A stretch of 64,000 nt of DNA from Abyssibius sp040880065 (GTDB taxonomy: Bacteria; Pseudomonadota; Alphaproteobacteria; Rhodobacterales; Rhodobacteraceae): NCBI GenBank assembly GCA_040880065.1, contig JBBDJE010000057.1, forward strand, positions 1 through 64,000, written 5' to 3'. Every line of letters begins with the position of its first letter. Position 1 is the first letter of the stretch. The notes beneath the pieces were generated by a model. That model did no database searches, was not told where the DNA came from, and worked only from the letters and a program-made list of their open reading frames with translations. The position numbers and the translations under genes are program-made. Shown one piece after another: positions 40,815 to 49,977 of this stretch.

Positions 40815-41231
40815 TCATGCCACGCGCACGCCCTGAAGCAACAGCCAAATTGCGGGTGCCAGTGCTACATTGCCTTTGCCAAGCACCAATTCAAGCTGTG
40901 TGCCGAAAGCGTGATGGTAACGGCGCGGCGGCAGGCGCTCGGGCTCAGACTGATCCATGTCGACCACCAGTTTTAGGCGACATGACGGCACATTGGGCGC
41001 AGCCAGCATGCCAACTCCGCGTGCTTCAACCATACCGGCGATATTCGGGCCGGGGCGCGCGATGAGTATTTCACCCTGAAGTTCGAGCACAACACCATCA
41101 TCGGCAACCAGATCAGCGCCATAGGCCATGAGTTGCATGAGCAATGTTGACTTGCCCGCACCGCTGGCACCGATGATAAGCACGCCGCAGCCCGCACGCG
41201 CCGCGCAACTGGCGTGCAAAAGCCCGGTCAC
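40815..41231 (-). CDS. hprK: HPr kinase/phosphatase, short alphaproteobacterial form
   Basis: HprK phosphorylates Ser43 of HPr. The 138-residue protein is only the C-terminal kinase domain: Walker A GASGAGKSTLLMQLM (21 onward), GADLVADDGVVLELQG, the HPrK/P signature region IAGMVEARGVGM, and KLVVDMDQ. The 310-residue Firmicute form has an extra N-terminal domain that is absent here, as is usual in this group. It starts with GTG overlapping the chvG stop (GTGA), so it is co-translated with the sensor kinase. Confidence 0.93.
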   Translation of the reverse strand: MTGLLHASCAARAGCGVLIIGASGAGKSTLLMQLMAYGADLVADDGVVLELQGEILIARPGPNIAGMVEARGVGMLAAPNVPSCRLKLVVDMDQSEPERLPPRRYHHAFGTQLELVLGKGNVALAPAIWLLLQGVRVA

Positions 41232-42814
41232 CGGCTTAGCACGATGGTGAAGACCGCGCCGGTTTGCCCGTCGGTGCAGTTGGATGCGGTGATCGTGCCG
41301 CCATGCGCCTCAACGATCTGGCGCGAAATTGCCAGGCCAAGGCCGGAATGGTCGCCAAAATTTTCGTCGGGCCGCGATGAATAAAAGCGGCTGAAAATAT
41401 CGTTGAGGTTTTCAACCGGAATTCCCGGCCCGGTATCGGCGATCAGCACGGTGACGCGCTCGTCGCTTTCGCCGTTGATGGCAATGTCGATGCGCCCGCC
41501 GCTTGGCACAAAGCTGAGCGCGTTGCCAATGACATTGGCAAAAACCTGTGCCAGCCGGCTTTCAAGCCCGCGAATGGTCAGATCATGGCCCTTGCTATGC
41601 AATTTTAGCGCAACGCCGGCCGCTTCGGCCTGCAATTCGTGATGGCGAAGCAAATTGGCGAGCATGACATCAAGCTGCACCTCGGCCCAAGTATCGCGCA
41701 CCAGTTCCGCCTCCAGTCGTGATGCGTTGGAAATATCGGTCACAAGGCGGTTCATCCGGTCCACATCGACGCGGATGATATCGAGTAACTCGGCCCTGTC
41801 AGCATCGGATTTCACGTAATCCAGCGTTTCTACCGCCGAACGCAGCGAGGTGAGCGGGTTTTTAAGCTCATGGGCCACATCGGCGGCAAAGAGCTTGTTT
41901 TCTTCTATCCGCTGATACAGCGCGCCGGTCATAGATTGCAGCGCGCGCGAAAGATCACCCACCTCATCGGGCCGCGAGGACATATCGGGGATGCGAATAC
42001 GTGCCGGATTGATGCGCCCCGAGCCTACATCGGTGGCGTTGACCAGTTGGCGCAGTGGCCTTGCAATGGAATTGGCCAGCAGCACCGACAGGATAATCGA
42101 ACAGAGGATCGCCAGAACGAACATTTCAAGAATGCGCTCGCGCGCCACACGAATGCGCGCATCAATCTCGCCGCGGCGCGTGGCCAAAACCACTGCGAAA
42201 CGGCCATCGACCGGTGCTGCAACAACCACGTAAATCTGACCGTCGGTATCGACCAGCGTTTCTTGCATGGCCACACCGCTCTGCAAGGCACGCATCGCAA
42301 GATCGGAGAATTTTGAAAACGTATTGCTCCGGTCGGTATCGGCGGGCTCCAACCCGAACCCGGCCAGCGCCCCCCAAACCGATTGCAGCCCACGCATCAG
42401 CGCCGACCCGCCCTTCGGGTTAAGTTCGGCATCGGTAACATTCGGCACTGCGATATAGCGGATGATATCACCCGTTGGGCCATAGAGCATGGCGTTGGCC
42501 TCGGACTCTGCGGCAAGTTCGGCAAAGCGCGTTGCGATTGCGTCGCCTTCATAAGGCTCCAGCGCAAGCGCAATGATCCGCGATTCGCTGTTGAGCAATT
42601 TGCGGCTTTGCTCAATCGCCGTATTGTCGTTCTGGTTGAGATACAGGATGCCAAAGACCAGCACCAACAGCCCGAACACGTTGAAAATGATGATTTTGCG
42701 CGCCAATGGCGAACGGTTGCGCCGCATCCAGCCGCGCCAGGTCTGCGCGCGCGGACGTTCGAGCATTGAATGCTCCGGCGAATGCTTTGGCGTGACCTCA
42801 TCGGCCATACTCAT
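41228..42814 (-). CDS. chvG: ChvG-type sensor histidine kinase
   Basis: The 528-residue protein is an inner-membrane sensor with TM1 (IIIFNVFGLLVLVFGILYL), a periplasmic sensor domain of about 190 residues, TM2 (FVLAILCSIILSVLLANSIA), a HAMP domain, the H-box FAADVAHELKNPLTSLRSAV, and ATPase motifs NVIGNALSFV, ADTGPGIPVENL and DHSGLGLAISRQIVEAHGG. ChvG/ExoS systems respond to acid and envelope stress. It overlaps chvI by 4 bases upstream and hprK by 4 bases downstream, so signalling and PTS genes are one operon. Confidence 0.94.
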   Translation of the reverse strand: MSMADEVTPKHSPEHSMLERPRAQTWRGWMRRNRSPLARKIIIFNVFGLLVLVFGILYLNQNDNTAIEQSRKLLNSESRIIALALEPYEGDAIATRFAELAAESEANAMLYGPTGDIIRYIAVPNVTDAELNPKGGSALMRGLQSVWGALAGFGLEPADTDRSNTFSKFSDLAMRALQSGVAMQETLVDTDGQIYVVVAAPVDGRFAVVLATRRGEIDARIRVARERILEMFVLAILCSIILSVLLANSIARPLRQLVNATDVGSGRINPARIRIPDMSSRPDEVGDLSRALQSMTGALYQRIEENKLFAADVAHELKNPLTSLRSAVETLDYVKSDADRAELLDIIRVDVDRMNRLVTDISNASRLEAELVRDTWAEVQLDVMLANLLRHHELQAEAAGVALKLHSKGHDLTIRGLESRLAQVFANVIGNALSFVPSGGRIDIAINGESDERVTVLIADTGPGIPVENLNDIFSRFYSSRPDENFGDHSGLGLAISRQIVEAHGGTITASNCTDGQTGAVFTIVLSR

Positions 42815-43509
42815 ACCTCGTTATACCGATACCCAACGCCATATAGTGTTTCAATTGAGGCAAAATCCGGGTCATGCGCGCGAAATTTTTTGCGCAACCG
42901 CTTGATGTGGCTATCAATTGTGCGGTCATCGACATAAACTTGGTCGGTATAGGCCGCATCCATAAGCTGGTCACGCGATTTGACCACACCGGGCCGGTTG
43001 GCAAGGGTGAGCAGCAAAATAAACTCGGTCACAGTAAGCGAAACGGGTGTGCCTTTCCACATCACCTGATGGCGGGTTTGGTCCATGGTCAGGCTGCCAC
43101 GCTGAAGCACCTCAAGCTCCGGCTCTTGCGCCGTGCCGGATTCGGCTATGTTGTAGCGCCGCAGCACCGCACGAATACGTTCGATAAGCAGGCGCTGGGA
43201 AAACGGTTTGCGCACATAATCATCGGCCCCCAGTTGCAAGCCAAGCACTTCATCCAACTCGTCATCGCGCGAGGTGAGGAATATGACCGGCAGTTTGGAT
43301 TTAGCCCGAAGGCGGCGCAGCAGTTCTAGCCCGTCCATACGCGGCATTTTTACATCGAACACGGCAAGGTCGGGTGGCTCGTCTATCAGCGCGAACAACG
43401 CCGCTGCGCCGTCATTATAAGTGCGCACCTCAAAGCCCTCGGCGCGAAGTGCCATTGAAACCGAGGTGAGAATGTTGCGATCATCGTCAACCAGAGCGAT
43501 AGTGGCCAT
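42811..43509 (-). CDS. chvI: ChvI-type response regulator
   Basis: The 232-residue OmpR/PhoB-class regulator has a receiver domain with Asp52 (LAVFDVKMPRMDGLELLRRL), the acidic pocket DDD at 8-10, and Lys in VRKPFSQ, and a winged-helix domain ending in DDRTIDSHIKRLRKKFRAHD and YGVGYRYNEV. The true start is ATG 43509 (MATIALVDDDRNILTSVSMA); the frame extends 110 codons upstream but overlaps the divergent pckA promoter. ChvI is the partner of ChvG and, as in relatives, probably influences pckA. Confidence 0.95.
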   Translation of the reverse strand: MATIALVDDDRNILTSVSMALRAEGFEVRTYNDGAAALFALIDEPPDLAVFDVKMPRMDGLELLRRLRAKSKLPVIFLTSRDDELDEVLGLQLGADDYVRKPFSQRLLIERIRAVLRRYNIAESGTAQEPELEVLQRGSLTMDQTRHQVMWKGTPVSLTVTEFILLLTLANRPGVVKSRDQLMDAAYTDQVYVDDRTIDSHIKRLRKKFRAHDPDFASIETLYGVGYRYNEV

Positions 43510-43771
43510 GTAAATTCCTATCGTAATGCCGCCCGAATACAGCTTCGTGCAAACTGCTGAAGGTTGCAACCCATGGCGCGCAAGCCCCTGCGCGGATTTA
43601 GCACCCCTTAGGTGGTAGATTTTGCGCTGCAGCACGGCTAGGATTAGTATGTCGACATTGTTTTCGGGAATTTGATTCCCCATCAGAACGGCCCTTCTGG
43701 TGTGGCAATGCGGCATTCTTGGGGACAGAAGGCCGTGCATCGCGGCTTTCAACAATCGGAGTCTGCTCAGT
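43510..43771. promoter_or_regulatory. Divergent chvI/pckA promoter region
   Basis: These 262 bases hold no gene and must carry both promoters. Conservation of the divergent chvI-pckA arrangement suggests ChvI sites here. I could not identify a specific binding motif. Confidence 0.45.
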
Positions 43772-45379
43772 ATGCAAACTGGCAAGGTCAATCCGTCACA
43801 TACATTGGCGAAGACCGGCATCGCAAATGCCAAAGACATTCACTACAACTTGAACGAACCTGCTTTGATCGAGGCGGCCATACGCAATGGCGAGGGCAAG
43901 CTTGGCCTTGGCGGCGCGTTTCTGGCGACCACCGGCAAGCATACGGGCCGCTCGCCCAAAGACAAATATATCGTGCGCGAAGCCTCGGTTGAAAACACTA
44001 TCTGGTGGGAAAACAACCAGCCGATGGATGAAGCGGCCTTCAACAGGTTACGCGATGACATGATCGCCCATACCGATGAAGCAACGCTTTATGTTCAGGA
44101 CCTGTTTGCAGGCGCCGATCCGGCCTACCGGCTGAATGTGCGCGTTGTCACCGAACTTGCCTGGCATGGGCTGTTCATTCGCCACCTGCTGCGCCGCCCG
44201 GAATTGAGCGAGCTTGAAGGCTTTGCACCCGGCTTTACCATCATCAACTGCCCCAGCTTCAAGGCAGACCCTGCGCGCCATGGCTGCCGCAGCGATACCG
44301 TGATCGCCACAAGCTTCGAGCAAAAGCTAATTCTTATCGGCGGAACCGCCTATGCGGGCGAGAACAAGAAATCGGTCTTTGGTTTGCTCAACTACCTGCT
44401 GCCCGAACAGGGCGTGATGCCCATGCATTGCTCTGCCAACCACGCACCTGATGCCCCTGAAGATGCAGCGGTGTTTTTTGGCCTGTCCGGCACTGGCAAA
44501 ACCACGCTATCTGCCGACCCGGCGCGTGTGCTGATTGGCGATGACGAACATGGCTGGGCCGATACGGGCATCTTCAACTTTGAAGGTGGCTGCTATGCAA
44601 AAACCATCAATCTTTCAGCCGAGGCCGAGCCGGAAATTTACGCCACCACGCATAAATTCGGCACTGTTGTCGAGAATATGGTCTTTGACCCCGACACGCT
44701 TGAGCTGGATTTCGAGGATGACAGCATCACCCCCAACATGCGCTGCGCCTATCCGCTGCACTATATTTCCAACGCCTCGAAAACCGCGCGGGGCGGCGTG
44801 CCGCGCAACGTCGTTATGCTCACCTGTGATGCGTTTGGCGTGCTGCCCCCGATCGCGCGGCTGACACCTGCGCAGGCGATGTATCACTTCCTGTCGGGCT
44901 TCACCTCTAAAGTGCCCGGCACCGAAGGTGGCGTTACCGAACCGCAACCAACCTTTTCAACCTGCTTTGGTGCGCCTTTCATGCCCCGCCGCCCCGAGGT
45001 TTATGGCGCGTTGCTGCGCGACAAGATCGCCACAAACGATGTGCAGTGCTGGCTGGTCAATACCGGCTGGACCGGTGGCGCCGCTGGCAAAGGCGGCAGT
45101 CGCATGCCCATTCGCGCCACCCGGGCCTTGCTCAGTGCGGCGCTATCTGGTGAACTGGCCAAAGGGGCGTTTCGCACCGATGCCAATTTCGGCTTTGACG
45201 TGCCGCGCGATGTGGCCGGGGTTGAACCCAAGCTGCTGACCCCGCGCAGCACATGGTCAGACCCTGCCGCCTATGATGAACAAGCCGCCAAACTCGTAGC
45301 GATGTTTGCCGAAAATTTCGCGCAATATGCCGAACATGTTGGCGATGATGTTCTGGCGATTGCCATTAACGCAGCCTGA
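43772..45379 (+). CDS. pckA: Phosphoenolpyruvate carboxykinase (ATP)
   Basis: PckA makes phosphoenolpyruvate from oxaloacetate and ATP for gluconeogenesis. The 535-residue protein has HTGRSPKDKYIVREA, the P-loop FFGLSGTGKTTLSADPARVL, GDDEHGWADTGIFNFEGGCY with metal ligands, and LTCDAFGVLPPIARLTPAQA. I chose ATG 43772 (MQTGKVNPSHTLAKTG) over a start at 43700, since family homology begins at the former; GGAG lies about 10 bases upstream. It is divergent from chvI. Confidence 0.97.
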   Translation: MQTGKVNPSHTLAKTGIANAKDIHYNLNEPALIEAAIRNGEGKLGLGGAFLATTGKHTGRSPKDKYIVREASVENTIWWENNQPMDEAAFNRLRDDMIAHTDEATLYVQDLFAGADPAYRLNVRVVTELAWHGLFIRHLLRRPELSELEGFAPGFTIINCPSFKADPARHGCRSDTVIATSFEQKLILIGGTAYAGENKKSVFGLLNYLLPEQGVMPMHCSANHAPDAPEDAAVFFGLSGTGKTTLSADPARVLIGDDEHGWADTGIFNFEGGCYAKTINLSAEAEPEIYATTHKFGTVVENMVFDPDTLELDFEDDSITPNMRCAYPLHYISNASKTARGGVPRNVVMLTCDAFGVLPPIARLTPAQAMYHFLSGFTSKVPGTEGGVTEPQPTFSTCFGAPFMPRRPEVYGALLRDKIATNDVQCWLVNTGWTGGAAGKGGSRMPIRATRALLSAALSGELAKGAFRTDANFGFDVPRDVAGVEPKLLTPRSTWSDPAAYDEQAAKLVAMFAENFAQYAEHVGDDVLAIAINAA

Positions 45380-45384
45380 TAACG

Positions 45385-45402
45385 GGGGCGCTGCGGCGCC
45401 CC
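45385..45402. terminator. Hairpin between pckA and the convergent permease gene
   Basis: GGGGCGC (45385-45391) pairs with GCGCCCC (45396-45402) with a four-base loop in the 22-base convergent gap. There is no T-run, so it is at best a weak bidirectional terminator. Confidence 0.45.
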
Positions 45403-46172
45403 TAAAACCCCATGCCACGGCGCAACAGGTTTGCGCCCGCGAGCACCAGCACAATCAGCGTCACTTTGCGAAACCACTCTTGGTTGAGCCTGTCTTGCAC
45501 CTTAAAGCCGATGGCCATGCCAACAAGCGTGGGCACCAGCAAAAGCGCCGATAACGGAATCGTCGTGGCGTTCAGCACGCCCGATTGAAGATGCGCCGCC
45601 CCCAGCACCACCGACCCCGTCAGAAAGCACAGGCCCTGCACGCGCACCAGCTCCACCTTTGGTGTGTTCAGGCTTAGCAAGAACAACAAAATCGGCGGCC
45701 CCCAAACCCCTGAAAGCCCGCCAATAAAACCGGAAACGAAGCCAACGCAATATTGCAGCCACTTGTTATGGCGCGCGGCTATCTGCGGCCGCCAGCCAAG
45801 CACCTGGACCATCCCGAAAAACGTAACAACGCCACCCAGAAACAGCAACAGCACATGGCTCGGAATACTTGTTACCAATTGCGCCGTAGCCCAGATCATC
45901 ACCAGCATGACAAGGTTCAGGCGCCAGTAATCGCGTAAACTGCCAAAAGCCGCCGCCGGCCCGTTGCGCAGCCCTTGCCATAGATTTGTTGCCAATGTGG
46001 GAATGATCAGCGCTGCAATCGCAATTTCTGCGGCGTAGATAGAGCCAAGCCCGCTAATCGCGATCATTGGCAGGCCAAAGCCCAGTGTGCCCTTTACGAG
46101 CCCCGCAAACACCATAATGGCGAGGGCAATCAGCAGCGGCAACAGCCCGAAATCGGCAAGAATTTGTTCCAT
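45402..46172 (-). CDS. TauE/SafE (TSUP) family membrane permease
   Basis: The 256-residue protein has about eight hydrophobic segments and the TSUP repeats, such as VFAGLVKGTLGFGLPMIAIS near the N-terminus and GFVSGFIGGLSGVWGPPILL in the second half. Family members export sulfite or organosulfonates, among other anions; the substrate here is unknown. It is convergent with pckA and divergent from mcd. Confidence 0.9.
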   Translation of the reverse strand: MEQILADFGLLPLLIALAIMVFAGLVKGTLGFGLPMIAISGLGSIYAAEIAIAALIIPTLATNLWQGLRNGPAAAFGSLRDYWRLNLVMLVMIWATAQLVTSIPSHVLLLFLGGVVTFFGMVQVLGWRPQIAARHNKWLQYCVGFVSGFIGGLSGVWGPPILLFLLSLNTPKVELVRVQGLCFLTGSVVLGAAHLQSGVLNATTIPLSALLLVPTLVGMAIGFKVQDRLNQEWFRKVTLIVLVLAGANLLRRGMGF

Positions 46173-46332
46173 ACGCCCCTATGTCACCCGGAAACAAAGC
46201 GCGCAATGCTAATTATATTTCCCTATTCAAACTTAATTGCACATATTGTTGCGCTTCCAATTGACGCCTCGCGCGAATCCGCATAGCTTCTTCGCAATCG
46301 CACAATTATATCCCGCATTGCAGCAGAGCCTT
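46173..46332 (+). promoter_or_regulatory. Promoter region of mcd
   Basis: This AT-rich gap between divergent genes has two related elements in opposite orientation, AATTGCACATATTG (46235-46248) and CGCAATCGCACAATT (46293-46307). They might be sites for a regulator of C2 or acyl-CoA metabolism. This is a weak inference. Confidence 0.35.
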
Positions 46333-47988
46333 ATGAACCAAATGACACAGCCCGAAAGCCCGATCCTTGCCAACCTGACCAGCCAGTGCAAATCTGCGCT
46401 GTCCTGGGCCGAGGCAGAGCTTGCATTGCAACGCCAGAAACTTGCGACGCTTGTCGTTATTGCGGGCCGTGTGGACAAGACTGCACTTGATGCTCACCAA
46501 CACGATGCCCACGGTTTGGCTTGGCTTGCCACCTATGTTGAAGCGCTGCGCCGCGCGCATGCATGGGCCGTTAACCTTGCTGAAACCACCCGCTTTGGCG
46601 AGATTGAGCAGCTCATTTTGCAAATCGGCTTTGGCGAGTATCTGGCGCAAATTTGCGGGGGCATTCCGATGTCACAGCAGGAATTTGCGCGCTTCGAGCT
46701 TGGCGCGCCAAACGATGCAGCCCGAACGCTGATGAAAAGCGGCAACACCGCTGCGGCACGTGCATGCCTGCTTGCGCTTGTGATCAGCGCAGAGGGTGCA
46801 AGCACCTATGGCGCTACGGGCCTCGATGACGAGATCGAAATGATCCGCGACCAGTTCCGCCGCTTTGCCGATGAACAGGTCCGCCCGTTTGCACATGGCT
46901 GGCACACCAAAGACACGCTCATCCCGCTGGACCTGATAGAGGAAATGGGCGCGCTTGGTGTATTTGGGTTAACGATACCCGAAGAATTTGGCGGTGCGGG
47001 CATGGGAAAAACCGCGATGTGCGTCGTGTCCGAGGAGCTTAGTCGCGGCTATATCGGTGTTGGCTCGCTGGGCACACGTTCGGAAATTGCTTGCGAACTC
47101 ATTCTTAGCAGCGGCACCGAAGCGCAAAAGGCAGAATACCTGCCACGTATTGCCAGTGGCGAGGTGCTGCCCACAGCCGTTTTTACTGAACCGAATACCG
47201 GTTCGGACTTAGGCGCGCTGCGCAGCCGCGCGCAGCTTGACGGCGATACTTACAAGGTGACGGGCAACAAAACCTGGATCACCCATGCCGCCCGCGCCGA
47301 CCTTATGACCATGCTGGTGCGCACCGAAGCAAACACAACCGACCATACCGGCCTTAGCATGTTGCTCGCCCCCAAACCGCGAGGGACTGCAGACTGTGAT
47401 TTCCCTGCGGCGGGGATGAGCGGTGGTGAAATTCCTGTCATCGGTTATCGTGGCATGAAGGAATACGAGCTTGGGTTTGACAGCTTCGAAGTGCCCGCCG
47501 AAAACCTGCTTGGCGGTGTTGCCGGCCAGGGTTTTCGCCAGCTTATGCGCACCTTTGAATCTGCCCGCATCCAGACCGCAGCGCGTGCGATTGGCGTAGC
47601 GCAAAACGCGCTCGACCTTGGCTTGGCCTATGCACAAACGCGCCAGCAATTCGGCACGTCTCTGGCAACATTCCAGCGCATTTCGGGCAAGCTTGCGATG
47701 ATGGTGGTCGAGATCATGCTTACTCGCCAGCTTACATACCATGCCGCCCGCATCAAAGATGAAGGCGAGCGCTGCGATCAGGAGGCAGGAATGGCCAAAT
47801 TACTCGGGGCGCGTGTGGCTTGGGCATCGGCCGACAATGCGCTGCAAATCCACGGTGGCAACGGCTTTGCCGAGGAATATGAAATCAGCCGCGTGCTGTG
47901 TGATGCGCGAATCCTGAATATCTTTGAAGGTGCGGCAGAAATACAAGCGCAGGTCATCGCACGCCGCCTACTTGAAACGACGCTGTAG
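46333..47988 (+). CDS. mcd: (2S)-methylsuccinyl-CoA dehydrogenase
   Basis: Mcd oxidises (2S)-methylsuccinyl-CoA to mesaconyl-CoA in the ethylmalonyl-CoA pathway. The 551-residue protein is an acyl-CoA dehydrogenase with an N-terminal helical extension of about 150 residues, the mark of Mcd. The ACAD core follows: FGLTIPEEFGGAGMGKTAMC, TEPNTGSDLGALRSRAQLDG, GNKTWITHAARADLMTMLVR, and the catalytic Glu region ILNIFEGAAEIQAQVIARRL. ETF (36.5-38.2 kb) is its electron acceptor. ATG 46333 gives the expected N-terminus; the open frame starts earlier at 46237. The 3' end overlaps recO by 21 bases. Confidence 0.88.
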   Translation: MNQMTQPESPILANLTSQCKSALSWAEAELALQRQKLATLVVIAGRVDKTALDAHQHDAHGLAWLATYVEALRRAHAWAVNLAETTRFGEIEQLILQIGFGEYLAQICGGIPMSQQEFARFELGAPNDAARTLMKSGNTAAARACLLALVISAEGASTYGATGLDDEIEMIRDQFRRFADEQVRPFAHGWHTKDTLIPLDLIEEMGALGVFGLTIPEEFGGAGMGKTAMCVVSEELSRGYIGVGSLGTRSEIACELILSSGTEAQKAEYLPRIASGEVLPTAVFTEPNTGSDLGALRSRAQLDGDTYKVTGNKTWITHAARADLMTMLVRTEANTTDHTGLSMLLAPKPRGTADCDFPAAGMSGGEIPVIGYRGMKEYELGFDSFEVPAENLLGGVAGQGFRQLMRTFESARIQTAARAIGVAQNALDLGLAYAQTRQQFGTSLATFQRISGKLAMMVVEIMLTRQLTYHAARIKDEGERCDQEAGMAKLLGARVAWASADNALQIHGGNGFAEEYEISRVLCDARILNIFEGAAEIQAQVIARRLLETTL

Positions 47989-48696
47989 CGCGGCGATCAG
48001 CCGGTCGCGCGCAGCAGGTAACCGTGCGCGGCCAAGCGCCGGAAAAGCCCGGTTTTCAAGGAAGTATCCGGTAGTGGTTAAAGCTTGAACCACATTTTCC
48101 GGGCTCGCCACAACACCGCCGAGCATAATATCGGGAAGCGGCAAAAGCTTGTCGGCCCACGCGCCTGCAGCCGCACGGCTCACCGCCCGCCCGCTTCGCG
48201 GCGAAACATAGGCCAAGTCATTGCGCTGCGCCGTTACCGCACATTGGTTCAAGTCTAAACCATAACCAAGCTCGCGCAGCAAAAGCATCTCCCAACCCAC
48301 ATAATCGGCCAGCCAGTCACCCCCCAGCGCAAGGCTGTTGGCGAGCGCAATTGTCTGATCATAAAGCAGCGGATGCGCTTCGCGCTCGGGAAGACCCTGC
48401 GAAAGCAAAGCGGCAATCGTGCCAAAGGCGGCGAGTGTCAGCGAATCGGCCATCAATCCAGCGGCGCGCGACTGTATTGGTTCAACGCTAAACGTTCCGA
48501 GATGGTCTTCCAGTCGCGCACGCCAGTTCAGCGAAAGCTGTGCGCCGGGCTGCAATACCGGCGCCATGCGGCGCGCGCCGCCACCCTGCACAACGCCTGC
48601 GTGGCGGCCATGGTCTTGTGTGAATACCTCGATGATGGCTGCACTTTCGCCATGCCGCCGCGAGGTGAGTAAAATTCCGCTATCGCGCCATTCCAT
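47968..48696 (-). CDS. recO: DNA repair protein RecO
   Basis: RecO loads RecA on SSB-coated single-stranded DNA in the RecFOR pathway. The 242-residue protein begins with an OB-fold (MEWRDSGILLTSRRHGESAA, then EVFTQDHGRHAGVVQGG) and continues with the helical domain including GYGLDLNQCAVTAQRNDLAY. The zinc-finger Cys set of some RecO proteins is reduced here. It is the last gene of the rpoZ-to-recO cluster and convergent with mcd. Confidence 0.92.
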   Translation of the reverse strand: MEWRDSGILLTSRRHGESAAIIEVFTQDHGRHAGVVQGGGARRMAPVLQPGAQLSLNWRARLEDHLGTFSVEPIQSRAAGLMADSLTLAAFGTIAALLSQGLPEREAHPLLYDQTIALANSLALGGDWLADYVGWEMLLLRELGYGLDLNQCAVTAQRNDLAYVSPRSGRAVSRAAAGAWADKLLPLPDIMLGGVVASPENVVQALTTTGYFLENRAFPALGRARLPAARDRLIAALQRRFK

Positions 48697-48736
48697 CACT
48701 GCACTCTACGCCTGCGCGCAGCGCCTGCCAATGCAA

Positions 48737-49066
48737 CTAATGCTCAAGCCCCGGCTCATCAAGCAAGTGGCGCCCATCGCGGTCTTCAACCTCGATAACC
48801 CAGATATCGCTGTCAAAACGGCGTTGTCGTGCGATGGCCGCATCAACCTTTGCTTCAGCACCGCGTGCCAGTTCCGCCCAGATACGGGTGCCATCGGCCG
48901 TGTTAACGCGTTGAAAACACTGCGCTTCGCCGTTCAGAAAATTCAGCTTCACAAGCACCGCCCCGGCGGTATCATCGCCATGGGCGACCACATAAGCGGG
49001 AATGTTTGCAAAGCCGAGCCGCGCCAAATAGGCCTGCACCCAGAATGATGCGGCCAATCGCGCCAC
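48737..49066 (-). CDS. DUF1491-family protein
   Basis: The 109-residue protein matches DUF1491, a family found next to era in Rhodobacterales and relatives: SFWVQAYLARLGFANIPAYV, GAVLVKLNFLNGEAQCFQRV, and FDSDIWVIEVEDRDGRHLLD. Function is unknown. The start is a GTG whose G overlaps the era stop (TAGTG), so it is coupled to era. No signal peptide or membrane segment. Confidence 0.88.
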   Translation of the reverse strand: MARLAASFWVQAYLARLGFANIPAYVVAHGDDTAGAVLVKLNFLNGEAQCFQRVNTADGTRIWAELARGAEAKVDAAIARQRRFDSDIWVIEVEDRDGRHLLDEPGLEH

Positions 49067-49977
49067 TAGTTGCCCTCGTTAAAGTCGAGCCCCATTTCCG
49101 CATAACGCTCCGGTTCGTCCAGCCAGTTTGGCCGCACCTTGATTTGCAAAAACAAATGCACCGGACGGCCCAGAAACGCGGCCATTTCCTGGCGCGCGGC
49201 TGTCGATATCGCCTTGATCGTCGCGCCTTTCGCACCAAGCACAATGCCCTTATGCCCGTCACGCATCACATAGATAAGCTGGCCAATTCGCACCGAACCG
49301 TCCGGCTTTTCTTCCCAGGTTTCGGTTTCAACAGTCAACTGATAGGGGAGTTCCTCGTGCAAACGCAGGGTCAGCTTTTCACGGGTCATTTCAGCGGCAA
49401 TCATCCGCATTGGCAGGTCGGCGATTTGGTCTTCGGGGTAAAGCCATGGGCCATCTGGAAGCTCGCCCGCCAGATAACTGCGCAAATGGTCAACACCATG
49501 GCCACGTTCAGCCGAGATCATGAAGGTCGCGCCAAAATCCAGTTCAGCATTTAATTTCTCTGAAAGCGCCAGCAGCACTTCCGCCTTCACACGGTCAATT
49601 TTATTGATCGCCAGAACCAGTTTTTGCGACGGGCCCACCCGCTCTTTCAGCGAATCGATGATTACCTGCACGCCATCCGTCAGCCCGCGATGCGCTTCAA
49701 CCATCAGCACGATGATTTCAGCATCGGCGGCACCTGACCACGCCGCACTGACCATGGCACGGTCTAGCCGGCGGCGCGGCGCGAAAAGCCCCGGTGTGTC
49801 AACAAATATCAGCTGCGCCTGCCCTTCGAGCGCCACACCGCGAATGCGGGCGCGCGTGGTTTGCACCTTATGGGTAACGATGGATACTTTTGCGCCCACC
49901 ATGCGGTTTAGCAGTGTCGATTTTCCGGCATTCGGCTCGCCGATCAGCGCAATAAATCCGCAACGTGTTTCGGTCAT
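49066..49977 (-). CDS. era: GTPase Era
   Basis: Era is an essential GTPase in 16S rRNA maturation and 30S assembly. The 303-residue protein has G1 GEPNAGKSTLLNRMV, G3 DTPG, G4 NKID and a C-terminal KH domain (IYVMRDGHKGIVLGAKGATI). It overlaps rnc by 4 bases, reflecting the usual rnc-era pairing. Confidence 0.96.
   Translation of the reverse strand: MTETRCGFIALIGEPNAGKSTLLNRMVGAKVSIVTHKVQTTRARIRGVALEGQAQLIFVDTPGLFAPRRRLDRAMVSAAWSGAADAEIIVLMVEAHRGLTDGVQVIIDSLKERVGPSQKLVLAINKIDRVKAEVLLALSEKLNAELDFGATFMISAERGHGVDHLRSYLAGELPDGPWLYPEDQIADLPMRMIAAEMTREKLTLRLHEELPYQLTVETETWEEKPDGSVRIGQLIYVMRDGHKGIVLGAKGATIKAISTAARQEMAAFLGRPVHLFLQIKVRPNWLDEPERYAEMGLDFNEGN

Noticed and set aside
43310..43839. Longer chvI start upstream of 43509
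   Set aside because: The added residues are not receiver-like, and the region overlaps the divergent pckA leader and its start.
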